Shown here piece by piece: positions 25,238 through 34,468 of a stretch of 64,000 nt of DNA. The notes under the pieces were generated by a model. The model made no database searches and was not told the origin of the DNA. It saw nothing but the letters and a program-made list of their open reading frames with translations. The translations under genes and the position numbers were made by a program. Each line of letters begins with the position of its first letter. The stretch's first letter is position 1. This DNA is from Streptomyces sp. HUAS 15-9 (GTDB lineage: Bacteria > Actinomycetota > Actinomycetes > Streptomycetales > Streptomycetaceae), in NCBI RefSeq assembly GCF_025642155.1, contig NZ_CP106798.1:434001-498000 (forward strand), written 5' to 3'.

Positions 25238-28176
25238 TGCGCACCAGCGAGGAGATCTACCACAAGGTCCGCTGGGATGCCCGGTTCGATCCGGCCCGGT
25301 TCGTGCTGGGTATTCATCAGCGCGGGGCCGGCGTCAAGCGCGTCCCGCTGCCCTCCTTCACGCCCGGCGGTGAGATCCCCTGGCACCGGGTGCTGTTCGT
25401 GGAGGCGGACGGCGAGCTGGTGTGGGACCGGGCGACGGGCACGGACCGTCTCGACGACTGCGACGCGGGGCGGGTACGGCGGCCGCGCCTGCTGAGGCCT
25501 CCGTTCTTCACCGCCGGCACGCCGTACGCCTGGCAGGAAGGGGTCGGGTGGTGCCCCGTGACCGATGCTCCCTCTGCGTCTTCGCCGAGCGGGGCGGGCA
25601 CGATCCGCGTACTGACCTGGAACACCTTGTGGGACCGCTACGACAGTGACCTGATCGACACGGCACGCCGCCGTCCCCTGCTTCTCGACGCTCTCGAGAA
25701 CGCCGACGCGGACGTCATCGCGCTGCAGGAGGTCGAGCCGCAGCTGCTCGACATGCTCCTGAACGCCGACTGGGTCCGTGCCCACTACACCCTGGACACC
25801 GATCCGGAGGGCAAGGACGTCGACGACAGTGGGCTGTTGCTGCTGAGCCGGCTGCCGGTGCGGGAAGCGGGGCGGCACGTCCTTGGCCCGCACAAAGCAG
25901 TCACGGCTCTCACCGTGGACACCGCGTCCGGTCCGCTGGTGGTGGCCGCCACCCATCTCAGCAGCGACCATTCCGACAACGGTCCGGCCCGACGGCAGGC
26001 CGAACTGGCCCAGCTGGCCGAAGGACTGGCGGGTGTGGACTGCGATCTGATCCTGCTGGGCGACTTCAACGACGGCGGCAACGGGCACGACGGACCGGCC
26101 GCCGTACTCGGGATGCGCGACGCCTGGACCGATGTGCACGGGCCGGACGACGCCACCCCCACTTTCGATCCCGTCGTCAATCCGCTGGCCGCCGTCTCCT
26201 CTCTGTCCGGCCGCGTCTCCCGCCTGGACCGGGTACTGGTGCGCGGCGACGCACTGTGCGTGGCCGGGGCGGTCCTGCGGGGAGACTCTCCCACCCGGGA
26301 AGGCCTGTACCTGTCGGACCACTACGGCGTGGAGGTCGTCCTGGGGTCGGACAACTCCCCCGATTCCCCCGCCGGTACGCGGCCCGGTGGCAGCGACGTC
26401 CTCGGCGTGCCGCCGACCGCCCGTACGGCGGTGGCGTGGCTCCCGCCCCGGCGGTTGTGGCCGCAGATCCAGGAACTGCGCCGGCAGCACGATCCGCAGG
26501 TCCACCGCTGGCCACCGCACGTCAACCTGCTCTTCGGCTTCGTACCGGAGTCGCACTTCGAGCGGGCCGCACCGCTGCTGGCCGCCGCGGCCGAGGAGAT
26601 TCCGGCCTTCACCGCACGGCTGGACGGCGTGCACACGTTCGGGCACCGGGAGGACGCCACCGTCTGGCTCGACCCGGCGGCGGACGGCGAGGCCCCCTGG
26701 ACGGCGCTCGTCCGCGCCCTTGAGCGGCGCTTCCCCCGCTGCCGGGGCCGGGCCGAGGGTTTCACCCCGCACCTGACGCTGGGCCGCACCCAGGACCCTC
26801 AGCGGCTGGCCGCCCTCTGTGCGGCCCGGCTCGAGAGCATGACGGCCGAGGTCGGGGAGCTGGTACTGCTGTCTCGCCGCGGCGACGAGCCGATGCGGGA
26901 GCGGGCCACCGTCGCCCTGGGCACGGGAGAGGTCCGCTGGCTGCCCGAGACAGGCGCGGTGCGCGGCATCGGAGGCACGGGTGCTGAAGATCCGGCCACG
27001 GAGGACGCGTGGCGCGATGCCGACGCCGGGCGGACGGCGCGGCGCATCGCCCAGGCGCTGGCCGAAGGTGCCGTGCATGTCGTCGGATCCCGGCGCATGG
27101 GCTGCCACTTGGCGGGGGCCGACCTCGATCTCGTAGCGGTCATGCCCGACCCCGTCGACATGGCGGAGGTGACCGAGCACGTGGCGGTGGCTCTGCCGAA
27201 CGTCACCCGCGTACGCCGGGTCAACGGCGCCAGGGTGCCGGGCCTGAGGCTCACCGTCGGAGGGCTGGACGTCGATGTGGTGGTGGTCTCCGCCGGGCCG
27301 GTGCCCGGTGGTGAGGCGGTGGATCGCCGGACCGAGCTGGGCGAGGCGCGCGCTGTCGCCCTGAGCGCGGTGAGCGACGCCGACGCCGTCCTTGCGGCGA
27401 TCGGCGATGCCCGGCCGTCGTTCGCCCGGCTGGCCCGGCAGGTGAAGGCGTGGGCGAAGGCCCGCGGTCTGGACTCGGCGCCGTTCGGCGGACTGCCCGG
27501 CCTGGCCTGGACGGTCATGGCGGCGCGTACGGCACGTGAGGCGGGGCCCCTGTCCGCCGCCGACCTGCTCCGCCGCTTCTTCGCCACCTGGGCCGCCTGG
27601 GACTGGCGAGAGCCGATCTCCCTGTCACCCGAGGCGACCCCCGCACCGGCACCGCACGCCGCAGTGACGGTCATGACACCCACCGCACCGGTCCGCTCGT
27701 GCACCGAACAGGTCACCGCGGGCATCCGGGACCTGCTGACCCAGGAGCTCTACCAGGCCTGGGAGACCCTGGAGAAGGCGGCCGGGACGGGCGGCACCCC
27801 CTGGCCCGAACTGCTGTCGCCCCCACCGCTGCACCGCCGGCACGCGGCATGGGCGATCCTCGCCGTACGCCCGTACCGTGGCGAGGAGTTCGAGGAGACC
27901 CTCGGCCGTTTCCGGGGCCGGGTCCGGGGTCTGGTCAGCGCCCTCGAAGAGGCCGGGACGACCGACGCGCACGCCTGGCCCCACCCCTTCGACGCCGGCC
28001 CGCGCTCGGCCCGGTACGCGATCGGACTCGGCCTCGCCCCGCCCGACGCGGCAGGTCTGGCCGAGACCACCGACAGGTGGAGCAGGGTTCTCCCAGGGGT
28101 CGACATCACTTGGGCGGAATGCGGCGCGGTGCCGACGCTGACTCAGAGGCCCGGTCCCGACGGCGGACTCGTATGA
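25237..28176 (+). CDS. Multidomain RNA repair protein: MJ1316 + EEP + 2H phosphoesterase + nucleotidyltransferase
   Basis: A 979-residue fusion. Residues ~1-75 match the MJ1316/DUF504 RNA cyclic-end recognition domain ([17 protein letters not shown]). Residues ~120-370 are an EEP nuclease/phosphatase with its catalytic set WNTLWD, QEVEP, THLSSDH, GDFND and LSDHYG. Residues ~390-570 are a 2H phosphoesterase (PPHVNLLFG and FTPHLTLGR; the first motif has Asn where Thr/Ser is usual). Residues ~590 to the end are a poly(A)-polymerase-like nucleotidyltransferase (VVGSRRMG...[17 protein letters not shown], then [11 protein letters not shown]). It could recognise, open and rebuild damaged RNA 3' ends. 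GAGGAGG precedes ATG 25237. Confidence 0.85.
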   Translation: MRTSEEIYHKVRWDARFDPARFVLGIHQRGAGVKRVPLPSFTPGGEIPWHRVLFVEADGELVWDRATGTDRLDDCDAGRVRRPRLLRPPFFTAGTPYAWQEGVGWCPVTDAPSASSPSGAGTIRVLTWNTLWDRYDSDLIDTARRRPLLLDALENADADVIALQEVEPQLLDMLLNADWVRAHYTLDTDPEGKDVDDSGLLLLSRLPVREAGRHVLGPHKAVTALTVDTASGPLVVAATHLSSDHSDNGPARRQAELAQLAEGLAGVDCDLILLGDFNDGGNGHDGPAAVLGMRDAWTDVHGPDDATPTFDPVVNPLAAVSSLSGRVSRLDRVLVRGDALCVAGAVLRGDSPTREGLYLSDHYGVEVVLGSDNSPDSPAGTRPGGSDVLGVPPTARTAVAWLPPRRLWPQIQELRRQHDPQVHRWPPHVNLLFGFVPESHFERAAPLLAAAAEEIPAFTARLDGVHTFGHREDATVWLDPAADGEAPWTALVRALERRFPRCRGRAEGFTPHLTLGRTQDPQRLAALCAARLESMTAEVGELVLLSRRGDEPMRERATVALGTGEVRWLPETGAVRGIGGTGAEDPATEDAWRDADAGRTARRIAQALAEGAVHVVGSRRMGCHLAGADLDLVAVMPDPVDMAEVTEHVAVALPNVTRVRRVNGARVPGLRLTVGGLDVDVVVVSAGPVPGGEAVDRRTELGEARAVALSAVSDADAVLAAIGDARPSFARLARQVKAWAKARGLDSAPFGGLPGLAWTVMAARTAREAGPLSAADLLRRFFATWAAWDWREPISLSPEATPAPAPHAAVTVMTPTAPVRSCTEQVTAGIRDLLTQELYQAWETLEKAAGTGGTPWPELLSPPPLHRRHAAWAILAVRPYRGEEFEETLGRFRGRVRGLVSALEEAGTTDAHAWPHPFDAGPRSARYAIGLGLAPPDAAGLAETTDRWSRVLPGVDITWAECGAVPTLTQRPGPDGGLV

Positions 28177-28215
28177 AGGGGTGCGATCGCGTGAACGGGT
28201 GCGATCGCGCCGCTT

Positions 28216-28608
28216 CTAGCGGGCGCTGCCGATGTTGCGGTCGGCCTCGTCGCCCTGGAGCATCAACGTCGTCTCTTCGATACGGCTGAATCGGCCGTCC
28301 GGCGCGAGGTCGGCGAACACATAGACCTCCATGCTCACGGCCGAGCCGTCCTTCTTCGTGATGTGGGCGGTGTGCCGGTCGGCGTACCTGCTGCCGTCGT
28401 ACAGCTCTTCGTGAACCTCGACGTGGCCGTCGGCAACCACGTCACGCAGGTGGGTGATGTGCTCGAGGAAGTCGGCGCGGTCGGCCCACTGCCCGTCCGT
28501 GCGCTGGCGGTACTGCGGGGCGAAGTGGCGGTCCACTGCCTCCCGCACGGTGAGGTCCCGGTTGAAGAGCAGGTCGGTGAGGGCGGTCTTGATTCCCGTG
28601 CGAGTCAT
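28216..28608 (-). CDS. SnoaL/NTF2-like protein
   Basis: A 130-residue alpha+beta cone protein: TVREAVDRHFAPQYRQRTDG, then DFLEHITHLRDVV and strands ending MEVYVFADLAPDGRFSRIEE. NTF2-like folds serve as small enzymes or ligand carriers; no catalytic residue can be assigned with confidence. ATG 28608 follows AAAGGAACTCCC. It is divergent from a MarR regulator across a region with two palindromes, so it is the probable regulated target. Confidence 0.8.
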   Translation of the reverse strand: MTRTGIKTALTDLLFNRDLTVREAVDRHFAPQYRQRTDGQWADRADFLEHITHLRDVVADGHVEVHEELYDGSRYADRHTAHITKKDGSAVSMEVYVFADLAPDGRFSRIEETTLMLQGDEADRNIGSAR

Positions 28609-28642
28609 GGGAGTTCCTTTCAGGCAGGAGCATGGAGAGGAT

Positions 28643-28707
28643 AATGCGTGCGCCACGCACGCATTTCTTGAACCATAGCACCCAATGCGTGCGCAGCGCA
28701 CGCTATT
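28643..28707. promoter_or_regulatory. Two palindromic MarR-type operators
   Basis: A perfect inverted repeat AATGCGTGCG-CCA-CGCACGCATT spans 28643-28665. A second, AATGCGTGCG-CAG-CGCACGC-TATT, spans 28684-28707. They share the same 10-base left arm and their centres are about 41 bases apart. The second overlaps the likely -10 region of the MarR gene and the first lies next to the NTF2-like gene start, so one regulator could control both directions. Confidence 0.8.
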
Positions 28708-28715
28708 CTTGTGGT

Positions 28716-29159
28716 GTGGAGAACGACGTAGGACACGAGATCGCGGACGCGCTGGGCATCCTGCTCAGGCGCACCACGCGCACACAACTGCACAGCAAAC
28801 TCACCGAGGGCATGGGCGAGGCGGTGGACGAACTGACGTACCCGGTGCTCAGCGCACTGGCCCGGACCGGACCCCGCAGCGCGGCCGACCTGGCTCCCGA
28901 CGCCGGAGTCGACCGCTCCGGTGTCACCCGGCGCGCATCCCGGCTGGAGGCCGCCGGACTCATCCGCCGTGAGGCGGACCCTGATGACCGGCGTGCGCAC
29001 CTGCTCGTTCTCACCGAGCGGGGCCGGTCGACGGTGGCGGAGCTGCGTGAGCGACTGGCCGCCCACATCATGGCCGGCCTGTCGTCATGGCCGCCGGGTG
29101 AGGCCGAGACGTTCGCCCGCCATCTGCGCCGGTTCACGGTAGAGGGTCCGTTCGCGTAG
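28716..29159 (+). CDS. MarR family transcriptional regulator
   Basis: A 147-residue winged-helix regulator: SALARTGPRSAADLAPDAG is the HTH start, VDRSGVTRRASRLEAAGLIR the recognition helix, and the wing is ADPDDRRAHLLVLTERG with the family D-x-R-D/R motif. MarR proteins bind palindromes as dimers and release on binding phenolic or oxidising ligands. GTG 28716 lies a few bases after a TATTCT box, so the message is probably nearly leaderless. No ligand-sensing cysteine is apparent. Confidence 0.9.
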   Translation: MENDVGHEIADALGILLRRTTRTQLHSKLTEGMGEAVDELTYPVLSALARTGPRSAADLAPDAGVDRSGVTRRASRLEAAGLIRREADPDDRRAHLLVLTERGRSTVAELRERLAAHIMAGLSSWPPGEAETFARHLRRFTVEGPFA

Positions 29160-29251
29160 GCACGTATGCGGGTGGCCGGCCTGCGCGGCAGGAGGCACGC
29201 GCTGCCCTTCGGGACGTGCAGAGCGGCGGTCGAGCGATCGGCGTCGACCGC

Positions 29252-29917
29252 TCAACCGCCTTCCCGTGGTCGGCTGACCTCGCCCGTGCCGAGTGTGATC
29301 ACGGCCCGCGGCCGCATGGGCCCCTCGCCGCGCCGGGAGAGCAGGACCACCTCCTCGACCGCCGCCGACAGCGCGCCGAGCCGCACATCGCACTCGGCGG
29401 CCAGACGCTTGGGATCCTGGGTGCGGCCGAGGGACAGATGCGGGGTAAAACGGCCGCCGCGCCCCTGGCAGAGCGGGAACCGCAGGTGCAGCTCACGCTG
29501 GAGACGGGTCCACGGCGCCGGGTCCGCCGCGGCCGGGTCGAGCCATACCGTCGCGTACTTCCGGTGCCGGAAGTACCGCACCCCGGCCAGACGCGCCGTG
29601 AACGCCGCGCTCTGCGTCGCCCCTGCGGCCAGCAGCGGGACCGCCCGCGCGAACTCCTCCTCCGGCACGAAGCCGAACAGCAGATTCACATGCGGCGGCC
29701 ACCGCCGCACCTGCGGATCGTGTTCCCAACGGATGTCCTGAATCACCGGCCAGAGCTCCCGCGGCGGCAGCCAGGCCACCGCCGTCCGGCCCGTCGGCGC
29801 CACCTCGAGCACGTCCAGGGGCTCGGCCCCGGCCCCGCCGAACACCGGATTCCCGTCCACACGGCCGTGATCGCAAAGTCGGCCCGGAAACCGTCGGGGC
29901 CGTGCCGAAACCATCAT
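29252..29917 (-). CDS. Stand-alone 2H phosphoesterase (2'-5' RNA ligase-like), paralogue of the repair fusion
   Basis: Up to 221 residues with two 2H motifs, [13 protein letters not shown] and [13 protein letters not shown]. It is strikingly close to residues ~390-570 of the repair fusion at 25237-28176, sharing [22 protein letters not shown] and the [12 protein letters not shown] tail, including the unusual Asn in the first motif. 2H enzymes open 2',3'-cyclic phosphates. The start is uncertain: the first ~40 residues look like linker, and GTG near 29860 is an alternative. It may be a 5'-truncated relative of the fusion gene. Confidence 0.75.
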   Translation of the reverse strand: MMVSARPRRFPGRLCDHGRVDGNPVFGGAGAEPLDVLEVAPTGRTAVAWLPPRELWPVIQDIRWEHDPQVRRWPPHVNLLFGFVPEEEFARAVPLLAAGATQSAAFTARLAGVRYFRHRKYATVWLDPAAADPAPWTRLQRELHLRFPLCQGRGGRFTPHLSLGRTQDPKRLAAECDVRLGALSAAVEEVVLLSRRGEGPMRPRAVITLGTGEVSRPREGG

Positions 29918-29951
29918 GGCCGTGCCGGGGTCCCGTCCGCCGGACGCGGAG

Positions 29952-30812
29952 TCAGTTTCCGTTGACCGCGACTTCGTAGTCGCCGATCAGGTCACCGAGG
30001 AAGGTGCCGGCAGTGAGGTCGCTCGGGACGTGACCGGCCATGTAGAGGCGGGAGTAGATGACCTCGTCCTGCATCCACCGGTAGTCCTCGGCGCGGTGGG
30101 CGGAGAGGGCGCCGAGGATCGTGACCGCGGTGGCGGCGCGGGCGGCGTGGCGGGAGGGGTAGGAGTACGGGCCCTTGGCGCCGGGCTTGATGTGCTTGTC
30201 CGGGCGCAGGCTGGGGTCGAGGACGAAGGGGGCGGGCTGCTTGTCCTTGGCGGCGAGGTCGTCGCTGACCGTCTTGGCCAGCTTCAGTGCCGACTTCAGC
30301 TCGGCCTTCTCCGCGGTGCCCTGCTGGGCGGGGATGAGCTCGCGCTGGTCGTGGAGGTACAGCTTCCAGATGTCCTTCTTGCCGTAGAGCTCCAGCCAGG
30401 TGGCGGCCTTCTTGCCGGCGGCGGTACGGGTCTTGGCGAGCTGCTGGACCTGGCGCAGTTCGGCGGCGCGCTCGGCGGCGATGGGCGGGGCGGGGACCTG
30501 CTGGGCGGCCCAGGCGGCGAACGCCTTGTCGTCGCGGGCGGTGCCGTGCTCGGCCTTCCACTGGGCGAAGACGGCGTCGGCCTTCTTGCGCTGGGCGGCG
30601 GCCTGCTTGCCGATCGGGCCGATGGCGGCGTCGGTGAAGAGCTTCGGGGGCGGGTTCTGCTTGATGCGTTCGGTGGCTCCGGGCTTCTTCTTCGCGGTGG
30701 TCGACGCGGCTGCCGGGCTGGTCTGCGACCGGAGCACGCCGAAGGCGGCGGCTGCGACCGCGAGGAGAGCGATGACGGCGTACGGCCATGAGATGCGGCG
30801 CGGGGCGTTCAT
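29952..30812 (-). CDS. PAP2-superfamily phosphatase-like exported protein
   Basis: A 286-residue protein with an N-terminal signal or anchor helix ([19 protein letters not shown]). The C-terminal half carries the PAP2/acid phosphatase signature: [21 protein letters not shown] (usual PSGH has Arg for Gly) and [16 protein letters not shown] with the catalytic His. It would remove phosphate from a periplasmic or extracellular substrate. The ATG overlaps the VTC gene stop, making it the third gene of a coupled operon. Confidence 0.85.
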   Translation of the reverse strand: MNAPRRISWPYAVIALLAVAAAAFGVLRSQTSPAAASTTAKKKPGATERIKQNPPPKLFTDAAIGPIGKQAAAQRKKADAVFAQWKAEHGTARDDKAFAAWAAQQVPAPPIAAERAAELRQVQQLAKTRTAAGKKAATWLELYGKKDIWKLYLHDQRELIPAQQGTAEKAELKSALKLAKTVSDDLAAKDKQPAPFVLDPSLRPDKHIKPGAKGPYSYPSRHAARAATAVTILGALSAHRAEDYRWMQDEVIYSRLYMAGHVPSDLTAGTFLGDLIGDYEVAVNGN

Positions 30813-31615
30813 GCGGCACGGGTCCTTTCGAGGTGCGGAACCGTCTGGAAGTGGGTGCGGAGGACACGGCGGACGTCGTTGTCGGGCAGACCGGGGGTGA
30901 GCAGGGACTGGCCGACGATGTACTTGCTGAGCGAGACCGGGCGGGCGCCGAGGCGCAGGAGCAGCCGGTCGGCGGGGGCGGGGCGGATGCCGCCCTTGGT
31001 CTCGACGAGGACCGTCTGCGGGTCCAGGACGGCCGTGCGGTGTCCGTGATGGCAGGTGAGGGTGCCGTCGAGGGTGACGCGGCTGCCGTGGTGGAGGTCG
31101 GCGAGGGCCGCACGGACGTAACGGATCTCGGCCACGGGCCCCAGGTCGGCCGCGGTGACCGGAACGGCGGCCCGGTGCAGCACCTCGTCGATGAACTCGG
31201 CGGCTTCGGTGCCGAGTTGGCCGTACGTGTGCGGCTCGGCCTTCAGGGCGTGCTTGACCGTGGCGCCGCGTCCGTCCTTGGTCTTCACCTCCACCCGGCA
31301 CAGCCCGTCCTCCGCGTACAGGCGGGTGCGGACCTTCCAGCGTCGCCGACGGCGCTGGATGTGGGCGTGCCAGGCGCCCAGTTGCGGGGTGTCGAAGTAG
31401 GTGCTGAGGTAGCTGGTCGTACGCCGGCCGTCCAGGTCGAGGACGTGGTGGCTGTCCGCCAGCCGGCCCACGAAGGCGCGGGCGCGGTCGAGCGGGAGCA
31501 GATACTTGCGGTCGGTGCGGTGCTGGAGGGCGGCGACCGCGTCGACCTCGGCGAGCGTGGCGCCGCGCAGGGCCGAAAGACCCAGTCGCTCCTCGAAGGC
31601 GGACGTGGAGGTCAT
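30809..31615 (-). CDS. VTC-domain protein (polyphosphate polymerase-like)
   Basis: A 268-residue triphosphate-tunnel protein of the VTC group: HRTDRKYLLPLDRARAF, TTSYLSTYFDT, RWKVRTRLY, CRVEVKTKDG, and VETKGG later supply the charged tunnel residues. In yeast the VTC4 domain makes polyphosphate from ATP; bacterial versions next to DUF4956 are less studied. It overlaps both neighbours by 4 bases. A link to phosphate polymer chemistry is inferred. Confidence 0.88.
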   Translation of the reverse strand: MTSTSAFEERLGLSALRGATLAEVDAVAALQHRTDRKYLLPLDRARAFVGRLADSHHVLDLDGRRTTSYLSTYFDTPQLGAWHAHIQRRRRRWKVRTRLYAEDGLCRVEVKTKDGRGATVKHALKAEPHTYGQLGTEAAEFIDEVLHRAAVPVTAADLGPVAEIRYVRAALADLHHGSRVTLDGTLTCHHGHRTAVLDPQTVLVETKGGIRPAPADRLLLRLGARPVSLSKYIVGQSLLTPGLPDNDVRRVLRTHFQTVPHLERTRAA

Positions 31616-32271
31616 GGGACCACCACCGGCTCGTGCGGTTCGGCGTCTATGGCCGTTGCGGGCTCGTCGGGCCCGGCCGGGTAGCGGGCGGAGACGCGCG
31701 TGGTCTCGCGTACGTAGTCCACCTCGTCCACCTCCACGGACACCGGAGCCTGGCCGAAGCGGAACGCCACGTCCTGGGCGATGAGCCCGGGCTCGGGGTA
31801 GATCCGGTCGAGGGTCAGCTTCACGGTCCGGGTCGGCGGCTCGTACCTGCCGGGGTCGTCGACCAGCAGCACCGCCACCAGAACCGCCAGGCCCAGCACG
31901 GCCACAAGCCAGACCTGGCGCTGCGGCAGGCCGGTGCACAGGGCGATGACCAGGGTGACGAAGGTGTACGCGACGTCGCGTAGGGTGAACGCCGCACTGC
32001 GCAGCCGGACGAGGGACAGGATGCCGAACAGGCCGAAGCCGACCCCTGCCGGGAACTTCCCGGAGCTGATCGTGCTCATCGCGGCGAACAGGCCGATGTT
32101 CAGCGCGGTCAGCACGAACGGCATCGCCGGTGCGCTGGGGCGGCGCCGGTAGAGCCGGCCGACCAGGACCAGCAGGGCTATGACGTCCAGGCCGCCGCGG
32201 GTCATCAGATCGGTGGGCGCGATGTGGTCGGTGATGCCCTTGGCGGCGAGCATCGTGACCGCTGTATACAT
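31612..32271 (-). CDS. DUF4956 membrane protein
   Basis: A 219-residue protein with about four hydrophobic segments followed by a cytoplasmic domain of ~85 residues. The ISSGKFPAGVGFGLFGILSL then VRLR region is characteristic of DUF4956, which regularly accompanies VTC-domain genes. ATG 32271 follows GGAAGGGA; the frame upstream to 32358 is discarded. It is the first gene of the DUF4956-VTC-PAP2 operon and faces a two-component system across a shared promoter region. Confidence 0.87.
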   Translation of the reverse strand: MYTAVTMLAAKGITDHIAPTDLMTRGGLDVIALLVLVGRLYRRRPSAPAMPFVLTALNIGLFAAMSTISSGKFPAGVGFGLFGILSLVRLRSAAFTLRDVAYTFVTLVIALCTGLPQRQVWLVAVLGLAVLVAVLLVDDPGRYEPPTRTVKLTLDRIYPEPGLIAQDVAFRFGQAPVSVEVDEVDYVRETTRVSARYPAGPDEPATAIDAEPHEPVVVP

Positions 32272-32334
32272 GTCTGTCCCTTCCGTCCCGGCGCGTAGGA
32301 CGGCGGACCGGTCGCGGCCCGCGGAGCGCCGCGA

Positions 32335-32374
32335 CATGAACGACGGTAGGGATGTCACATGAACAGACCATGAA
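32335..32374. promoter_or_regulatory. CATGAA direct repeats in the divergent promoter
   Basis: CATGAA occurs at 32335-32340, 32358-32363 and 32369-32374, all in the same orientation, with start-to-start spacing of 23 and 11 bases. OmpR-family regulators bind direct repeats about one helical turn apart, and an OmpR-family gene starts 50 bases away, so this is a good candidate operator for the DUF4956 operon, the regulator gene, or both. Confidence 0.6.
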
Positions 32375-32423
32375 GCCTCCCGCCAGGAATCCCGGCACCC
32401 GGCGGGCGGCTAGCCTGACCGGC

Positions 32424-33095
32424 ATGCACTACCTGGTCGTCGACGACGAGACCCGCCTCACGGACTTGGTTGTCCACTACCTGACCGAGTCCGGCCACAC
32501 CGCCGAGGGCCGCTACGACGGGCCCTCCGGCCTTGCCGCCGCCCGCGACCCGCGCCTGGACGCCGTCGTCCTCGACGTGATGCTGCCCGGCCTGGACGGC
32601 CTGGAGGTGTGCCGGACCCTGCGTGCCGAGGGCGTCGACGTCCCGGTGATTCTGCTCACCGCGCGCGGCGCGATCACCGAGCGGGTCGCCGGTCTCGACG
32701 CCGGCGCCGACGACTACGTGGTCAAACCGTTCGCCATGGAGGAACTGCTGGCCCGACTGCGCGCGATATCCCGGCGCCGCCCCGACTGCTCCGGCCGTGT
32801 CCAGGTCGGCGACCTGGTCCTCGACCCCGAGCAGCAGCGGGCCTGGCGTGCCAACGCCGAACTCGACCTCTCCCGGCGGGAGTTCGACGTCCTGCGGGTG
32901 CTCATGGAGAACGCCGGGCGCGTGGTCACCCGCACGCAGTTGCTCGACGAGGTCTGGGACGGCGAGACCGACCTGCGCAGCAATGCCATCGACGTGCACG
33001 TCTCCAAGGTGCGCGCCAAGGTCGACCGGGCCTTCGACCGTACGACCATCACGACCCTGCGCGGACGCGGCTACCGGCTGGAGACCGCCCCGTGA
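32424..33095 (+). CDS. OmpR-family response regulator
   Basis: A 223-residue regulator. The receiver domain has the acidic pair D7/D8, phospho-acceptor D51 (VVLDVMLPG), and lysine in VVKPFAMEEL. The winged-helix output domain includes LSRREFDVLRVLMENAG and ends TTLRGRGYRLE. It is coupled to the histidine kinase by a GTGA overlap. Position and direct repeats upstream suggest it controls the divergent VTC operon (inference). Confidence 0.93.
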   Translation: MHYLVVDDETRLTDLVVHYLTESGHTAEGRYDGPSGLAAARDPRLDAVVLDVMLPGLDGLEVCRTLRAEGVDVPVILLTARGAITERVAGLDAGADDYVVKPFAMEELLARLRAISRRRPDCSGRVQVGDLVLDPEQQRAWRANAELDLSRREFDVLRVLMENAGRVVTRTQLLDEVWDGETDLRSNAIDVHVSKVRAKVDRAFDRTTITTLRGRGYRLETAP

Positions 33096-34465
33096 ACCCG
33101 ACCGGCCGGCCGCGGACCTGGTTCCGGCGGCTGCCCGTCGTCACCCGCCTCGTGCTGGCCGTCGCCATCACCATGTCGCTGGTCCTGGCAGGCACGGCGG
33201 GCCTGGTCTACTGGCGGGTCAGGACCGCCTTGGACCAGCAGCTGAACGACGACCTCACCACCTACCGGCGCAGTCTCGACCATGCTGTACGCACCGGGGC
33301 GCAGCTTCCTCCGGGCCCCAGCGGCAGTCTCCAACAGGTCTTGGACGCGCACGGCCGCGTGCTGCACTCCAGTGACGCCGTACGACACCAGCTGCTCCTG
33401 ACCCCCGCCGAACTCGGCGCCGTCACGCGAGGAGCCACGCTACGGTGCGACATCGGCTCCCTGCTGCCGATCACCGCGGACACCCTGCGCCTCCAGGCCA
33501 AGCGCGTCACCGCGGACGGACAGCCCCGTATCGTGATCGCCGCCGTGCGGCGCGGCCACCGCGACGAAGCCCTGCGCGAACTGCTCGCCCAGCTCGCGCT
33601 CGCCTCCGGCCTGACCCTCGTCGCCGCCTCCTACGTCGGCTACCGCACCGCCCGCGCCGCCCTGCGCCCCGTCGAGCGCTACCGCGGCGGGGCCGCCACC
33701 CTCGCCGACGGCACCCAGAACCTGCGCCTCGACGTACCCGGCGACCGGGACGACGAGATCACCCGCCTCGGCCACACCCTCAACCACATGCTCGACCGCC
33801 TCGAAGCGTCCGCCGAACGCGAACGCAGATTCGTCGCGGACGCCAGCCACGAACTGCGCACCCCGCTCACCGTGATGCGCGCCGAACTCGACGTCGCCCT
33901 GCACCGCCCCCGCTCCGCCGGGGAACTCACCGAGACCCTGCGCTCCGTGGACACCGAGGTCCAGCACTTGATCGACCTCTCCAACGCGCTCCTCGACCTG
34001 GAGGAACTCGGCAGCACCGACCACGTCACCCGAGCCCCCGTACGGCTCGCCGATCTCGTCGACACCGCTGTCGCCCCGCATCTGCGCCCCGCCGAACGCG
34101 CCGGGCGCGACCTGACCGTCGAGGCAGCCGACACGACCGTCGACGTCGATGCCCGATGGCTGAGACCCGCCATCGGCAACCTCGTCGACAACGCCCTGCG
34201 CCACGGCCACGGCAACGTCCACCTCACGGCCACCGTCCAGGGCAGCAGACTGCGGCTGCGCATCACGGACACCGGACCCGGCTTCCCGCCCGAGTTCCTG
34301 CCCCGGGCCTTCGACCGCTTCGCCCGCGCCGAAGCGAGCCGCACGAGCGAGGGCTCAGGCCTCGGACTCGCCTTCGTACACGCGGTCGCCACCGCCCACG
34401 GCGGCACCGCGTACGCCGAGAACACCGGGCAGGGGACCGCGGTCACGCTCGACCTGCCCTGCTGA
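33092..34465 (+). CDS. Sensor histidine kinase
   Basis: A 457-residue class I kinase. Two membrane helices (near residues 15-40 and 165-190) bracket an extracytoplasmic sensor of about 120 residues. HAMP follows, then the H-box DASHELRTPLTV, the N-box NLVDNALRHG, and G boxes DTGPGFPPE and GSGLGLAFV. It should phosphorylate the adjacent regulator. GTG 33092 overlaps the regulator stop; the ~450-residue length is typical. Confidence 0.93.
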   Translation: MNPTGRPRTWFRRLPVVTRLVLAVAITMSLVLAGTAGLVYWRVRTALDQQLNDDLTTYRRSLDHAVRTGAQLPPGPSGSLQQVLDAHGRVLHSSDAVRHQLLLTPAELGAVTRGATLRCDIGSLLPITADTLRLQAKRVTADGQPRIVIAAVRRGHRDEALRELLAQLALASGLTLVAASYVGYRTARAALRPVERYRGGAATLADGTQNLRLDVPGDRDDEITRLGHTLNHMLDRLEASAERERRFVADASHELRTPLTVMRAELDVALHRPRSAGELTETLRSVDTEVQHLIDLSNALLDLEELGSTDHVTRAPVRLADLVDTAVAPHLRPAERAGRDLTVEAADTTVDVDARWLRPAIGNLVDNALRHGHGNVHLTATVQGSRLRLRITDTGPGFPPEFLPRAFDRFARAEASRTSEGSGLGLAFVHAVATAHGGTAYAENTGQGTAVTLDLPC

Positions 34466-34468
34466 CGT

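Noticed and set aside
25144..27180. Minus-strand open frame of ~680 codons opposite the RNA repair fusion
   Set aside because: Gly/Arg/Val-rich antisense shadow with no domain; the plus strand carries all EEP and 2H motifs.
28179..28209. GGGTGCGATCGCG repeated twice after the RNA repair gene
   Set aside because: Only two copies 18 bases apart in a 39-base convergent gap; may be part of a weak terminator but no function can be supported.
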